Source: Albimonas sp963816545 (lineage in GTDB: Bacteria; Pseudomonadota; Alphaproteobacteria; Rhodobacterales; Rhodobacteraceae). Taken from it: a DNA stretch of 64,000 nt. Location: contig CAWFLE010000007.1 in NCBI GenBank assembly GCA_963816545.1, forward strand, positions 1,116,001-1,180,000, in the 5' to 3' direction. Positions 1 through 7,940 of this stretch are shown piece after piece. The position numbers were made by a program, and so were the translations under genes. Each line of letters opens with the position of its first letter. The stretch's first letter is position 1. The notes under the pieces were generated by a model, which had not been told where the DNA came from, did no database searches, and saw nothing but the letters and a program-made list of their open reading frames with translations.

Positions 1-1143
1 GCGTAGCCGATGACGTGGATCGCCTGCGCCGTCCCGTCCACCGGGTTCACCGAAGAGCCGTAGGGCGGCAGGAACTTGTCGATCCGCGCCCGCGCCTCGG
101 GCTCGAACTCCGGCACCTCCAGCCCCGCGAGCGCGCAGGCGTCGGCCGTCCAGCCCCCGGCCCCGCCCGAGGAGGTGCAGATCCCCATGCGCCGCCCCTT
201 CGGCAGCCGATGCCGGTTGACCATGAAGGCCGCGGCCATGTCGATCAGCTCTTCATGGCTCTGGGCCAGCGTCACGCCATAGACCGCGAACATCGCCAGA
301 TGCGCCCGCCAGCTTCCCGCCAGCGCGCCGGTATGGGAGGCCGCCGAGCGCTCCGCCGCCGGGGACATCCCCACCTTGGCCACGATCAGCGGCTTGCCGG
401 CGCGCAACGCCCGCTCCGCCACCTCGCGGAAGCGGGCGGCGTCGCGGATGCCCTCCAGGAACAGGACGAACACCTCCGTTCCGCCCTCGTCCAGCAGGTG
501 ATCGACCACGTCGAAGGCCGAGACGCCGGCCTCGTTGCCCGTGGTCACCACGTAGCGATAAGGCAGCTCCTTCAGCCGCCCGGTGTCGTAAAGCGCGAAG
601 CCCAGCGCGCCGGACTGCGCGACCACCGAGATCCGCCCCCCCGTCCGATCCCACTCCGGGATCAGCGAGTTCCTGCGCGAGCCTCACCGCCGGCGAGAAC
701 GTGCAGCACAAGGACCGCGCGAAATTCGCATAGCCTTGGGCGTTCGGCCCCAGCACCGCCATCCCGTAGCGCCGGATGGTGTCCTGCAACTGCGCCTGCA
801 GCGCGCGCCCGGCCTCCCCCTGCTCCTCCGCGAAGCCCGAGGTGATGATGATCGCCGCGCGCACGCCGGCTTTCCCGCAATCCTCCAGCATCTCCGGCAC
901 CAGCTTCGCCGGGATGATGATGATCGCCAGATCCACCGGCCCCGGACACTCCGAGACATGCCGGTACGCCTTCAGCCCATGCACCAGATCCTCGCGCGGA
1001 TGCACCGGATAGACCGGCACGTCCACGCCATGGCGCAGCATCGCCTCCATGGTCATTCCGGGGATCTTGGCCACATCGTTGGAGGCCCCGATAACCGCGA
1101 TGGACTGCGGGTCGAACAGCTTCGACAGGTCCGGCGCCTTCAT
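1..1143 (-). CDS. NDP-forming acyl-CoA synthetase, N-terminal part (cut by window edge, frameshifted)
   Basis: Likely a CoA-binding/ATP-grasp acyl-CoA synthetase of the acetate-CoA ligase (ADP-forming) family, which activates carboxylic acids to CoA thioesters in the cytoplasm. The N-terminus shows the CoA-binding Rossmann domain (SIAVIGAS near residues 14-21, then VPVYPVHPR and a PVDLAIIIIPAKLVPEML strand-loop). The succinyl-CoA-synthetase-like flavodoxin part follows (VLGPNAQGYANF; SVVAQSGALGFAL; TSGFAEE). Reading is lost near 655-675 and resumes in another frame as LIPEWDRTGGRISVVAQSG, so one indel is inferred. The ATG (1143-1141) overlaps the stop of the upstream acyl-CoA dehydrogenase (TGATG), indicating translational coupling in a three-gene operon. 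The C-terminal part lies outside the window. The substrate cannot be read from sequence. Confidence 0.75.
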
Positions 1144-2306
1144 CAGCGCAACCCGAGCCCGCGGGCGATGATGCCCCTCAGGATCTCGGTGGTCCCGCCC
1201 TGGATGGTCAGCTTCGGCGCCACCAGCGTGGCGTAATCCAGCACGTCCTCGAAGCTCGGCGCATTCCCGCCCCCCGAACCGTCCACGAACGCCGCGATAT
1301 CCCGCGCGCGGTTCGGCAGCGCCTGCTCCCACACCGTGCCCAGATCCTTGACGATGGACGCCTCCAGCACCGGCTCCTTGCCCTGCTCAAGCATCCCCGC
1401 CACCGAGACCGACATCCGCCGCATGGTGTGCAGCTGCGCCACCAGCCGCCCTACGCTCTCGGCGGCCCGCGGATCAGGCGCGTCCCCCAGCACCCGCAGC
1501 AGCGCGGTCAGCACGAAATAGGTGTCCAGGAACCGCTCCGGCCCCGACCGCTCGTAGGCCAGCTCCGAGGTCGCCTGCTTCCACGCCCCGTCCACCTCGC
1601 CCAGAACCACGTTCCCGGGCAGGATCACATCCTCGAAATGCACCTCGTTGAACTCCCGCCCCCCGGTCATCTGCGGGATGGGGTTCACCGAGATCCCCGG
1701 CGTCTTCATGTCCACCACGAACTGCGTCAGCCCGTGCCGCCGATTCTCCTTCGTCGGCTGGGATGTCCGGAACAGCCCGATCATGTAGTCCGCATTATGG
1801 GCGTTGGAGGTCCAGACCTTGGTCCCGTTGACCTTCCAGCCCTCCGCCACCTTCTCCGCCTTCGTCTTGGCCGCGAACAGGTCCGACCCCGACCCCGGCT
1901 CCGACATCCCGATGCAGAAGCAGACCTCGCCGCGCACGATCCTCGGCAGGATGTCCTTCTTCAGCTCCTCCGCCCCGTAGCGGATGATCACCGGCCCCGA
2001 CTGCCGGTCCGCCACGAAATGCAGCGCCACTGGCGCGTTGGCCGCGGTGAACTCCTCCGTCACCACGTAGCGGTCGAGGAAGCTCCGCTCCTGTCCCCCG
2101 AACTGCTTGGGCCAGGTCAGCCCGATCCACCCCTTCTCCCCCACGCGGCGCGAGAACTCGCGCGAGAAGCCCCGCGCCAGATACCCGCGGTCGGGGTCGT
2201 AGGTCCCCCGCTCCGCCTCCTCCCTGAGGAAGGCGCGGACCTCCTCGCGAAGCTCGCGGGTCCGGGGGGGCAGGCGCTCGGGATCGAAGCGGATGGCGGT
2301 CTGCAT
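1143..2306 (-). CDS. acyl-CoA dehydrogenase
   Basis: A 387-residue FAD-dependent acyl-CoA dehydrogenase that would introduce the alpha-beta double bond in an acyl-CoA and pass electrons to ETF. Visible family marks are the FAD/substrate loop GMSEPGSGSDL (about residue 135), the middle beta domain (KVNGTKVWTSNAHNADYMI), an ELAYERSGPERF segment in the C-terminal helical domain, and the C-terminal IQGGTTEILRGIIARGLGL. It follows another acyl-CoA dehydrogenase gene after only 10 bases and overlaps the downstream acyl-CoA synthetase start by one base. Paired acyl-CoA dehydrogenase genes often encode hetero-oligomers for large or branched acyl-CoAs (steroid, pimeloyl or cyclic acid degradation). 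That role here is inference. Confidence 0.9.
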   Translation of the reverse strand: MQTAIRFDPERLPPRTRELREEVRAFLREEAERGTYDPDRGYLARGFSREFSRRVGEKGWIGLTWPKQFGGQERSFLDRYVVTEEFTAANAPVALHFVADRQSGPVIIRYGAEELKKDILPRIVRGEVCFCIGMSEPGSGSDLFAAKTKAEKVAEGWKVNGTKVWTSNAHNADYMIGLFRTSQPTKENRRHGLTQFVVDMKTPGISVNPIPQMTGGREFNEVHFEDVILPGNVVLGEVDGAWKQATSELAYERSGPERFLDTYFVLTALLRVLGDAPDPRAAESVGRLVAQLHTMRRMSVSVAGMLEQGKEPVLEASIVKDLGTVWEQALPNRARDIAAFVDGSGGGNAPSFEDVLDYATLVAPKLTIQGGTTEILRGIIARGLGLR

Positions 2307-2316
2307 GGCGTGCTCC

Positions 2317-3372
2317 TCAGCGTCGGGTCAGGGCGGGCCACAGCGCATCGGCGCCGGCCGCGGCGACGCGGGTTCCCAGCGCCACGGCCCACACCGCCTC
2401 CGGCCCGAAATCGTCGCGCCAGCCGAACAGGCTGCGCGTGAACCTCTGCAATACGTACTCGTCGGTGAACCCGATCGCCCCGTGGGCCTGATGGGCGATG
2501 GCGGCGCCTTCGTTGGCGGCCTCCCCCGCCCGGATCTTGGCGGACGCGGCCTCCAGGAACAGGTCCTCCTCCGGGACCTCCCCCGCCAGGGCGCCCCGCA
2601 TCGTATCCGCGGAGGACGACGCCGCCGTCAGCGCCGCCGCCACCTCCCCCGCCAGCCGCGCGAGGTTCTGCTGCACCGCCTGGAATTTCCCGATGGGCCG
2701 CCCGAAGGCCACCCGCTCCTGCGCGTATCCCGACGACAGATGCAGCACCGTCTCCAGCGCCCCCGCCATCTGCTGCACCCGCGCCACCGCGCCCAGCATC
2801 CGGAACTCCTCCGCGGTGCAGCCCTGCCCCACGGCCAGCGCCTCGACGCCCTCGAACTCCAGATCCGCCCGCTCGGCCCCCAGATTCGCCGCCCGCTCCG
2901 AGACCCGCGCGTCCGAGGCGCGCAGCAGCGCCACCCGCGCCTCACCCCCCTCGAAGGCCAGCGCCACGACCCGCTCCGCGCCCTTCGCGAACGGCACGGC
3001 CCGCGCGCGGCCCGAGACCCGGCCCCCCTCGATCGCCAGCCGGTCATGCTCCCGCACCGGCGCCACGGTCATCGGGCCGGAGGGAACCTCCAGCCCCGCC
3101 CGCGCCAGCGCCCAGGCCGCGACCAGCGTCTCGGCCACCGGCGCCGGCGCCGCGTACTGGCCGCAGATGCGCAGGATGTCGAAGCCGTCCATCAGCTCCG
3201 CCCCCGCGCCGCCCTGCGCCTCGGGCGCCCAGGCGACGGTCAGCCCCGCCTCCTCAAGCGCCTTCCAAAGCGGCGCTTTCCATCCGTCATCCTTCGCACG
3301 GTTGACGGTCTGCGGATCGGCGAGGTCCGCGAAGATGCGCCGGGCGGTGTCGGCGATGAGGCTGTCGGCCAA
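2317..3372 (-). CDS. acyl-CoA dehydrogenase, second (shorter) paralogue, TTG start
   Basis: A 351-residue acyl-CoA dehydrogenase family protein that opens the operon. It has the N-terminal helical domain (DDGWKAPLWKALEEAGLTVAW) and a C-terminal domain with AHQAHGAIGFTDEYVLQRFTRSLF, typical of the family end. The middle domain is short and poorly conserved, as in the non-catalytic or smaller partner of heteromeric acyl-CoA dehydrogenases. The only good start is TTG at 3372: a GGAGGAG ribosome-binding site lies about 8 bases upstream, and no ATG follows with similar support. Its tight linkage to the 387-residue paralogue suggests that the two work as a complex. Substrate unknown. Confidence 0.85.
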   Translation of the reverse strand: MADSLIADTARRIFADLADPQTVNRAKDDGWKAPLWKALEEAGLTVAWAPEAQGGAGAELMDGFDILRICGQYAAPAPVAETLVAAWALARAGLEVPSGPMTVAPVREHDRLAIEGGRVSGRARAVPFAKGAERVVALAFEGGEARVALLRASDARVSERAANLGAERADLEFEGVEALAVGQGCTAEEFRMLGAVARVQQMAGALETVLHLSSGYAQERVAFGRPIGKFQAVQQNLARLAGEVAAALTAASSSADTMRGALAGEVPEEDLFLEAASAKIRAGEAANEGAAIAHQAHGAIGFTDEYVLQRFTRSLFGWRDDFGPEAVWAVALGTRVAAAGADALWPALTRR

Positions 3373-3749
3373 GCTCGGATCTCCTCCCTGGACGCCGCCC
3401 TTGCCGGGCGGTCGGCAAGGGGACCTTACGGTCCGACCGTCGGCGATGCCAGAGGATCGCGCGCGATATCCGCACGCGGATGCCGCCCCCGACGCCCTCG
3501 CAAAATCGCCGCAGGGGCCGCCTCAACCCGCGGAAACCTGGATGCGGCGCCGATCGCCCGCACCGTCCCTGGTCTCAAGGCGCCGGCCACACGCCCAACG
3601 CCGGCCACGCGCCGCGGGCGCCCGACCTGCCACGACCGGACCAGCCGTCGCGGCGCCTCCGCCGAAAGTCGCCGCCTCCGCGACCCGCGACCCGGGCGCA
3701 AGCGCCCCGGGACCGGCCGCGCTTCGGGCACCCCCGCAGGCGCGGCGCC
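3373..3749. other. 377-base non-coding stretch upstream of the acyl-CoA dehydrogenase operon
   Basis: No convincing gene. All reading frames here are low-complexity Arg/Pro/Ala shadows. Near the operon start there is a perfect 9-base inverted repeat, CCCTTGCCG (3398-3406) and CGGCAAGGG (3413-3421), with a 6-base loop. Being in the probable 5' leader, it could be a regulator site or an mRNA hairpin. The COQ9 family gene ends at 3750 on the same strand, so the region also holds the 3' end of that transcript. No U-tract terminator is evident. Confidence 0.5.
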
Positions 3750-4457
3750 TCAGAGCGTCCCTGCCGGGCGCGCCGGCCGGCGGATGCTCCGCGTCAGCCG
3801 GTCCACCCCCGCCATCGCCAACCCGCCCAAGGGGTTCTTCCGCACCGCCGCCTTGGCCTTCTCGATGCGCATCACGTCCTGGATCCGCCGGTCGAGGAAC
3901 GCCCAGGTGGAGCTTCGCCCCTGCGACTCGTCCTGCAGCCAGTAGAGCCCGGTGGACGACACCACCCCCGCGAGCGTCGCCCGCTTGGTGTACCAGTTCA
4001 GGTCCTCGGACCCGTCGCCCAGCGCGGTCCAGATCGCATCCGCCGTACGCCAGACGCAGGACGCCCCTTCCGCCGCATGAACCGGAAGCGCGAACAACGA
4101 AGCCGCGCGGCGCACCGCCTCCCGGTCCGGCTCGGCGATCTCCAGCCGCAGGCGCACCGCACGGGTGATCCGGGCGGTCATGCCCATGGCGTGCAGCGGC
4201 TCGCGCCCCAGCGCCCCCGCCATCCGCCGGTCCAGTCGCCCGGAGAACGCGACGGCCGCGTCCACCCCCCGCGGGAAGGCGAGCCGCGCCACCTCCCGGT
4301 CCACGCCTTTCTCGGCGGCGGCGGCGTCGATGGCGGTCATCGACCAGCCGTCGAAGGCCACATGGGCGGGCAGCGCATCCAGCAGCGTGTCGCGGGTGGC
4401 GTCCAGCCCCGTCCGCGGGGCCTCCTGCTGCGGGGCGTCATGTTCGGGCACGGACAT
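3750..4457 (-). CDS. COQ9 family protein (rpsU-divergently transcribed protein)
   Basis: A 235-residue member of the COQ9 family, whose mitochondrial relatives bind lipid/quinone intermediates and support ubiquinone biosynthesis. Seen here: the N-terminal TetR-like helical part (LDATRDTLLDALPAHVAFDGWSMTAI) and the COQ9 core (TADAIWTALGDGSEDLNWYTKRATLAGVVSSTGLYW), where the conserved DxNWYTKR segment is intact. The bacterial family is known for lying divergently beside rpsU, which is exactly the arrangement here (114 bases between starts). No frameshift. A ubiquinone-related role is inferred from the family only. Confidence 0.9.
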   Translation of the reverse strand: MSVPEHDAPQQEAPRTGLDATRDTLLDALPAHVAFDGWSMTAIDAAAAEKGVDREVARLAFPRGVDAAVAFSGRLDRRMAGALGREPLHAMGMTARITRAVRLRLEIAEPDREAVRRAASLFALPVHAAEGASCVWRTADAIWTALGDGSEDLNWYTKRATLAGVVSSTGLYWLQDESQGRSSTWAFLDRRIQDVMRIEKAKAAVRKNPLGGLAMAGVDRLTRSIRRPARPAGTL

Positions 4458-4498
4458 CTGAGTCTCCTCTCGGTCTGGCCGGGCGCCGCCGAGCGCGG

Positions 4499-4527
4499 TG
4501 GACAGGCGGCGCGTCTACGCTTATATA
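4499..4527 (+). promoter_or_regulatory. predicted sigma-70 promoter of rpsU
   Basis: TGGACA (4499-4504) and TATATA (4522-4527) are separated by 17 bases and lie about 45 bases before the rpsU start. This is a strong housekeeping-type promoter by sequence and one of the few AT-rich spots in the area. Confidence 0.6.
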
Positions 4528-4571
4528 GCGCGCTCCTGCAAACCTGGCAGCATAGAAAGGTGGTGAAGTCC

Positions 4572-4778
4572 GTGCAGGTTATGGTCCGCGACAACAACGT
4601 CGATCAGGCTCTCCGCGCGCTGAAGAAGAAGATGCAGCGCGAAGGGGTGTTCCGGGAGATGAAGCTCCGTCAGCATTACGAGAAGCCGTCGGTGAAGCGC
4701 GCCCGTGAACAGGCCGAAGCGATCCGTCGCGCCCGCAAGCTCGCGCGCAAGAAGGCGCAGCGCGAAGGCTTGGCCTGA
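4572..4778 (+). CDS. rpsU: 30S ribosomal protein S21
   Basis: A 68-residue basic ribosomal protein of the small subunit. The sequence VRDNNVDQALRALKKKMQRE followed by KLRQHYEKPSVKRAREQAEA and a lysine/arginine-rich tail is classic alphaproteobacterial S21. The start is taken as GTG at 4572 (protein M-Q-V-M-V-R), because S21 homologues begin MQVxVRDNN. An AAAGGTGGTGAAG stretch just upstream can serve as ribosome-binding site, and an internal ATG at 4581 would remove conserved residues. It is divergent from COQ9 and is followed by a strong terminator. Confidence 0.95.
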   Translation: MQVMVRDNNVDQALRALKKKMQREGVFREMKLRQHYEKPSVKRAREQAEAIRRARKLARKKAQREGLA

Positions 4779-4864
4779 GGCTTTTCCCTCGGGGGCGCCA
4801 GCCCCGAAAGAAATCGTGGGCGCAAGCCCCGGAACGCAACCGCGGGCTCCGGCCCGCGACCCCG

Positions 4865-4900
4865 AAACCCCCGCCGGATCGCCGGCGGGGGTTTCTTCTT
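4865..4900 (+). terminator. rho-independent terminator after rpsU
   Basis: Perfect 13-base stem AAACCCCCGCCGG (4865-4877) and CCGGCGGGGGTTT (4882-4894) with loop ATCG, followed by a T-rich tail TCTTCTT. It lies 87 bases after the rpsU stop, and could also act on the convergent lipoprotein genes. Confidence 0.85.
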
Positions 4901-4907
4901 GTCGGGC

Positions 4908-5024
4908 CTAACGCTGGCTCGAACTGCCGCCGCGGGTCGGAGGCTCCACCTCCACCCCGCCGGGCCCGCCGCAGGCGGCGAGCGCCAGCGCCAGCGCGGC
5001 GGCGCAGAGGATGTCCCGCCTCAC
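4908..5024 (-). CDS. tiny lipoprotein (second of a tandem pair)
   Basis: A 38-residue predicted lipoprotein: charged start (MRRD), hydrophobic stretch ILCAAALALALAAC and a lipobox-type LAAC, then GGPGGVEVEPPTRGGSSSQR. The GTG start at 5024 overlaps the corrected TGA stop of the preceding lipoprotein (GTGA), suggesting translational coupling. Probably membrane-anchored in the periplasm. No functional family recognised. As written, the frame is continuous with the upstream lipoprotein because of a likely one-base indel in a C-run. Confidence 0.6.
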   Translation of the reverse strand: MRRDILCAAALALALAACGGPGGVEVEPPTRGGSSSQR

Positions 5025-5135
5025 TTGTAGACGGACCCGACCCGGTTCGGGGGGTCCGGTCTCCACATCGCCCGAGCAGCCGGCGGCCACGGCCGCCATC
5101 GACAGCATCAACGCGAGGGTCAGGGGGCGCGTCAT
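5021..5135 (-). CDS. tiny lipoprotein (first of a tandem pair), one-base frameshift
   Basis: The start is ATG at 5135 with an AAGGAG ribosome-binding site. The protein begins MTRPLTLALMLSMAAVAAGC, a clear lipoprotein signal with lipobox AAGC, followed by SGDVETGP. As written, the frame runs on into the next gene. Dropping one C from the six-C run near 5060 gives a 37-residue product ending PNRVGSVYK, with its TGA (5023-5021) overlapping the next GTG. The short mature part resembles small Rhodobacterales lipoproteins of unknown role. Boundary and frame are inference. Confidence 0.55.
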
Positions 5136-5395
5136 GGCGATCTCCTTGTCCTGCAGGGCCGGCCTTCGCCGGCGTCTCAGGACCAGTTGGCCCGGAACGC
5201 GCTCTCGTGAAGCCCCGCCCCGCGCACGACCGCGCGAGCGAAGCGCCGCGCAGAGGTCCCGCCCCTGGCCGTGCAGCCGCCCGCGGCGCATGGCGCACGG
5301 CCCGCCGCTGGCGACCGTCGCCAAACCTCGACCGCTGCGAAAGCGCCGCGGGCGCCCCGGCCGCCACAGGCGGACCCGCCGGCGCGGCGCCCTCC

Positions 5396-6650
5396 TCAGT
5401 GGATGCGCACCGGCAGGCTCTCGAACCCCATCACGAAGTTCGAAGTCACTCGCTCCGGCTCCCCGTCCAGCTCGATCCGGTCGAACCGCTTCAGGATCTC
5501 CTCCCACAGCACCCGCAGCTGCAGCTCCGCGACGTGGTTGCCCATGCAGCGATGCACCCCGTAGCCGAAGGCCAGATGGCTGCGCGCGTTCTTCCGCTGG
5601 ATGTCGAACGCATAGGGATCCGTCGAACTTGGCCTCGTCCCGGTTGCCCGAGATGTACCACATCGCCACCTTCTCCCCCGCCCGGATGGTCTCTCCCCCG
5701 ACCACCACATCCTCCAGCGCAGTGCGGCGCATGTAGGCGAGCGGCGTCTGCCAGCGGATGATCTCCGACACCATCCCGGGGATCACCGACGGGTCCTCCC
5801 GCAGCTTGCGGTACTGCTCCGGGAACGTGTTCAGCGCATGAACCCCGCCCGAGATCGAGTTCCGCGTGGTGTCGTTCCCCCCCACGATCAGCAGCATCAG
5901 GTTGCCCAGCAGCGCGAACGGGTCCTCGATCATCTCCTTCGTGCCGTCGGAATGCGCCATCAACGAGATGAAGTCGTCCCCGCCCTCCTTCTTCGCGCGG
6001 TCCTTCCACAGGTCGGCGAAATAGGCGTGGCACTTCATCAGCTCGGCGCGCCGCTCCTCCTCCGGCATCCGCGCGGCGCCCACCTGGGGCGAGGCGGTCA
6101 CCAGGTCCGACCAGTAGGGCAGCAGATGCCGGTCCTCGAACGGGAAATCGAACAGCGTCGCCAACATCTGGGTGGTCAGCTCCACCGACACATGCTCCAC
6201 CCAGTTGAACGTCTCCCCCCGCGGCAGCCCGTCCAGGATCCGCCCCGACCGCTCCCGGATCAGCGACTCGAGCTCGCCGAGCCTGCGCGGCGCCACCCCC
6301 GGCATCACCGGCTTCCTCCACTGCGAATGCTTGGGCGCATCGGCGGTGATGAAGCTCTTGGGCGCGAAGGCCTCGTCCCGCTCTCCGATGAAGATGCCCT
6401 GCGCGGAGGAGAACTGCCGGTGGTTGGTGTCCACCGCCATGATCGTCTCGTAGGTGGAGACCGACCAGTACGCCCCGAACTCGCTTTCGGCGCAGTAATG
6501 GACCGGCGCCTCCTTCCGCAGCCGGTCGAAGAACGGCCAGTGGGTCTGGGCGGCGAAACGGGCGGACTTCGCGACATCGAGCTGGTCCAGCGGCGTGGAC
6601 CAGGCCTCGGCCTTCGCGTTCTCCAGGGTCGGGTCGGTGGTGGTGAGCAT
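5396..6650 (-). CDS. cytochrome P450, CYP153-like alkane/fatty-acid terminal hydroxylase (frameshifted)
   Basis: A soluble bacterial class I P450, about 417 residues once corrected. Close resemblance to CYP153 enzymes (omega-hydroxylation of alkanes or fatty acids) is seen in AYWSVSTYETIMAVDTNHRQFSS, ELTTQMLATLFDFPFEDR and LMLLIVGGNDTTRNSISGG (I-helix, oxygen-binding G-G-N-D-T-T), in EIIRWQTPLAYMRRTA (ExxR is replaced by EIIR here), and in the haem loop FGYGVHRCMGNHVAELQLR with the axial cysteine. The frame breaks near 5617-5622: one extra G turns NRDEAKFDDPYAFD into FDGSLCV. The start ATG at 6650 has a GGAGGA site. No ferredoxin or ferredoxin reductase genes are adjacent. The acyl-CoA dehydrogenase operon nearby is consistent with lipid or alkane use. 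Confidence 0.88.
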
Positions 6651-6795
6651 GGCGCATCCTCCGTGGCGGGCCGTCCGCGACGAGGCGCGGCGGCCTTCTG
6701 GCTGCCCGGAAGGATACACATCCCGCGCCGGTGAAACAGGAAAACGTGACGCGCCGGTCATCTGCCGTTGCGTCGCCTTCGTCGTGCGGCGTCGC

Positions 6796-6821
6796 GGAAC
6801 GAAACCGCCCGGGCCCGCGTT
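6796..6821 (+). promoter_or_regulatory. EcfG-type general stress response promoter
   Basis: GGAAC (6796-6800), 17 bases, CGTT (6818-6821). This matches the alphaproteobacterial general-stress sigma factor EcfG consensus (GGAAC-N16/17-CGTT) exactly. It lies about 33 bases before the first gene of a four-gene envelope/stress-like operon, so it probably drives that operon. Confidence 0.65.
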
Positions 6822-6853
6822 CGCCGTGCAGCACCGGATAGGAGTTTCACCAC

Positions 6854-6928
6854 ATGAACAGCATCTTCTGGCTCATAGGAGTCATCGTGGTCGTCCTGGC
6901 CATCCTTTCCTTCCTCGGAATGGCGTGA
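6854..6928 (+). CDS. 24-residue single-span membrane peptide
   Basis: A very small ORF of 24 residues, MNSIFWLIGVIVVVLAILSF followed by LGMA, that is almost entirely one transmembrane helix. It has a good ribosome-binding site (AGGAG, 8 bases upstream) and lies between an EcfG-type promoter and the next gene of the operon (23-base gap). Similar tiny hydrophobic proteins accompany stress-induced envelope genes in alphaproteobacteria. No function is assigned. It is below most gene-finder length limits and easily missed. Confidence 0.65.
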   Translation: MNSIFWLIGVIVVVLAILSFLGMA

Positions 6929-6951
6929 AACCCAAGCAAGGAGACGAGACC

Positions 6952-7551
6952 ATGAGCGTCGAGAATCCGCAGAACCGCCCCGGCGGCGACATGCCCGAAG
7001 CGCGCCACCGCGCCGAAGAGGCCCGGGACGCCCTCGCCGAAAAGGGCGAGGGCCTGAAGCGCGAGGCTTCCAACGCCGCGCATGACGCCCAGGCGAGGGC
7101 GCAGGCCGAAGGCGAGCGCGCCATCCACGGCGTCGGCGCCGAATTCGGCGAAATGGCCGACGCGCTGGAAAAGGCGTCCGGCGAGATGGACGACCGCTCC
7201 ATCGGCGGCCGCCTGTTCCGCGAGGCCGCCGGCGGCCTGCACCAGGCCTCGGACGCCTTCCGCGACAAGTCGCTGCCCGAGGTCGCCTCGGAGCTGTCCG
7301 GCTTCGGTCGCCGCAACCCGGCCGCCTTCCTCGGCATCGCCGCGCTGGCGGGCTTCGCGATGGCGCGCTTCGCCACCGCGCAGCCCGAGGCGTCGCGTCC
7401 CGCCGGCGCCCCGCCGCGGCCGTCGACCACGCCCGGCGGCGTGCCGGCCTCCCAGGGCGCCCCGGCCTCCCCGGCCGTGAGCCCCTCCACCACCGCGCCG
7501 GCCGCGACCCCGGCCGCCCCCGCCACTCCGACCGGAGGCGTCATCCGATGA
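6952..7551 (+). CDS. stress-type envelope protein with helical N-half and Pro/Ala/Thr-rich tail
   Basis: A 199-residue protein. The N-terminal 90 residues are charged and helix-prone (ARHRAEEARDALAEKGEGLK). A central segment GRLFREAAGGLHQASDAFRDKS precedes a hydrophobic helix (NPAAFLGIAALAGFAMARFA, near residues 122-141). The last 55 residues are Pro/Ala/Thr/Ser-rich (PAAPATPTGGVIR at the end). This architecture resembles nutrient-deprivation-induced proteins next to holin-like and DUF3618 genes. Its stop overlaps the next start (ATGA), so the three genes are translationally coupled. Probably inner-membrane associated. Molecular function unknown. Confidence 0.75.
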   Translation: MSVENPQNRPGGDMPEARHRAEEARDALAEKGEGLKREASNAAHDAQARAQAEGERAIHGVGAEFGEMADALEKASGEMDDRSIGGRLFREAAGGLHQASDAFRDKSLPEVASELSGFGRRNPAAFLGIAALAGFAMARFATAQPEASRPAGAPPRPSTTPGGVPASQGAPASPAVSPSTTAPAATPAAPATPTGGVIR

Positions 7552-7940
7552 CCCAGGAGACCAACGACTCCACCATGACGGTGATCTCCCGCATCGCGGC
7601 GGGGGTGCCCGACCTGATCCGCAAGGAGATCCAGCTCCTGCGGGCCGAGATGGGCGAGAAGCTCAACCAGGCCACCACCGCGATCGGCCTGCTCGCGGCC
7701 GCCGCCATCATGGCGCTGGTTGCGCTGAACGTGCTCGCCGCGGCCCTCGTGGCGGGCGTGGCCGAGCTGGGCGTCGGCGCCGGCTGGGCCGCGCTGATCG
7801 TCGGCGGCGTGATCGCGATCGTCGCGCTGATGATGGCCAAGAAGGGCTCGAACGACCTGAAGGCGTCGAGCCTCGCGCCCAACCGCACCATGTCCTCCGT
7901 CCGCAAGGACGCCGAAGTCGCCAGGGAGTCCGTTCGATGA
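7548..7940 (+). CDS. phage-holin-superfamily / YqjE-like membrane protein
   Basis: A 130-residue protein with an amphipathic N-terminus (VPDLIRKEIQLLRAEMGEKLNQA), two adjacent hydrophobic helices (IGLLAAAAIMALVALNVLAAA and WAALIVGGVIAIVALMMAKKG) and a short basic tail, as in the putative actinobacterial-holin/YqjE group. Such proteins sit with DUF883/DUF3618 partners and are stress-induced inner membrane proteins. It overlaps both neighbours by four bases (ATGA). Not part of a prophage: no phage genes are nearby. Confidence 0.8.
   Translation: MTQETNDSTMTVISRIAAGVPDLIRKEIQLLRAEMGEKLNQATTAIGLLAAAAIMALVALNVLAAALVAGVAELGVGAGWAALIVGGVIAIVALMMAKKGSNDLKASSLAPNRTMSSVRKDAEVARESVR

Noticed and set aside
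253..1332. 359-codon frame presented as one protein
   Set aside because: Only the middle is real acyl-CoA synthetase. The first about 60 codons shadow the acyl-CoA dehydrogenase and the last about 130 are out of frame after the indel near 660.
3398..3421. Hairpin in the acyl-CoA dehydrogenase leader as a terminator or riboswitch
   Set aside because: A single 9-base stem without U-tract or recognisable aptamer; only noted as an inverted repeat.
7548..7940. Holin-like gene as a prophage marker
   Set aside because: No other phage genes. Neighbours and an EcfG-type promoter place it in a stress operon.
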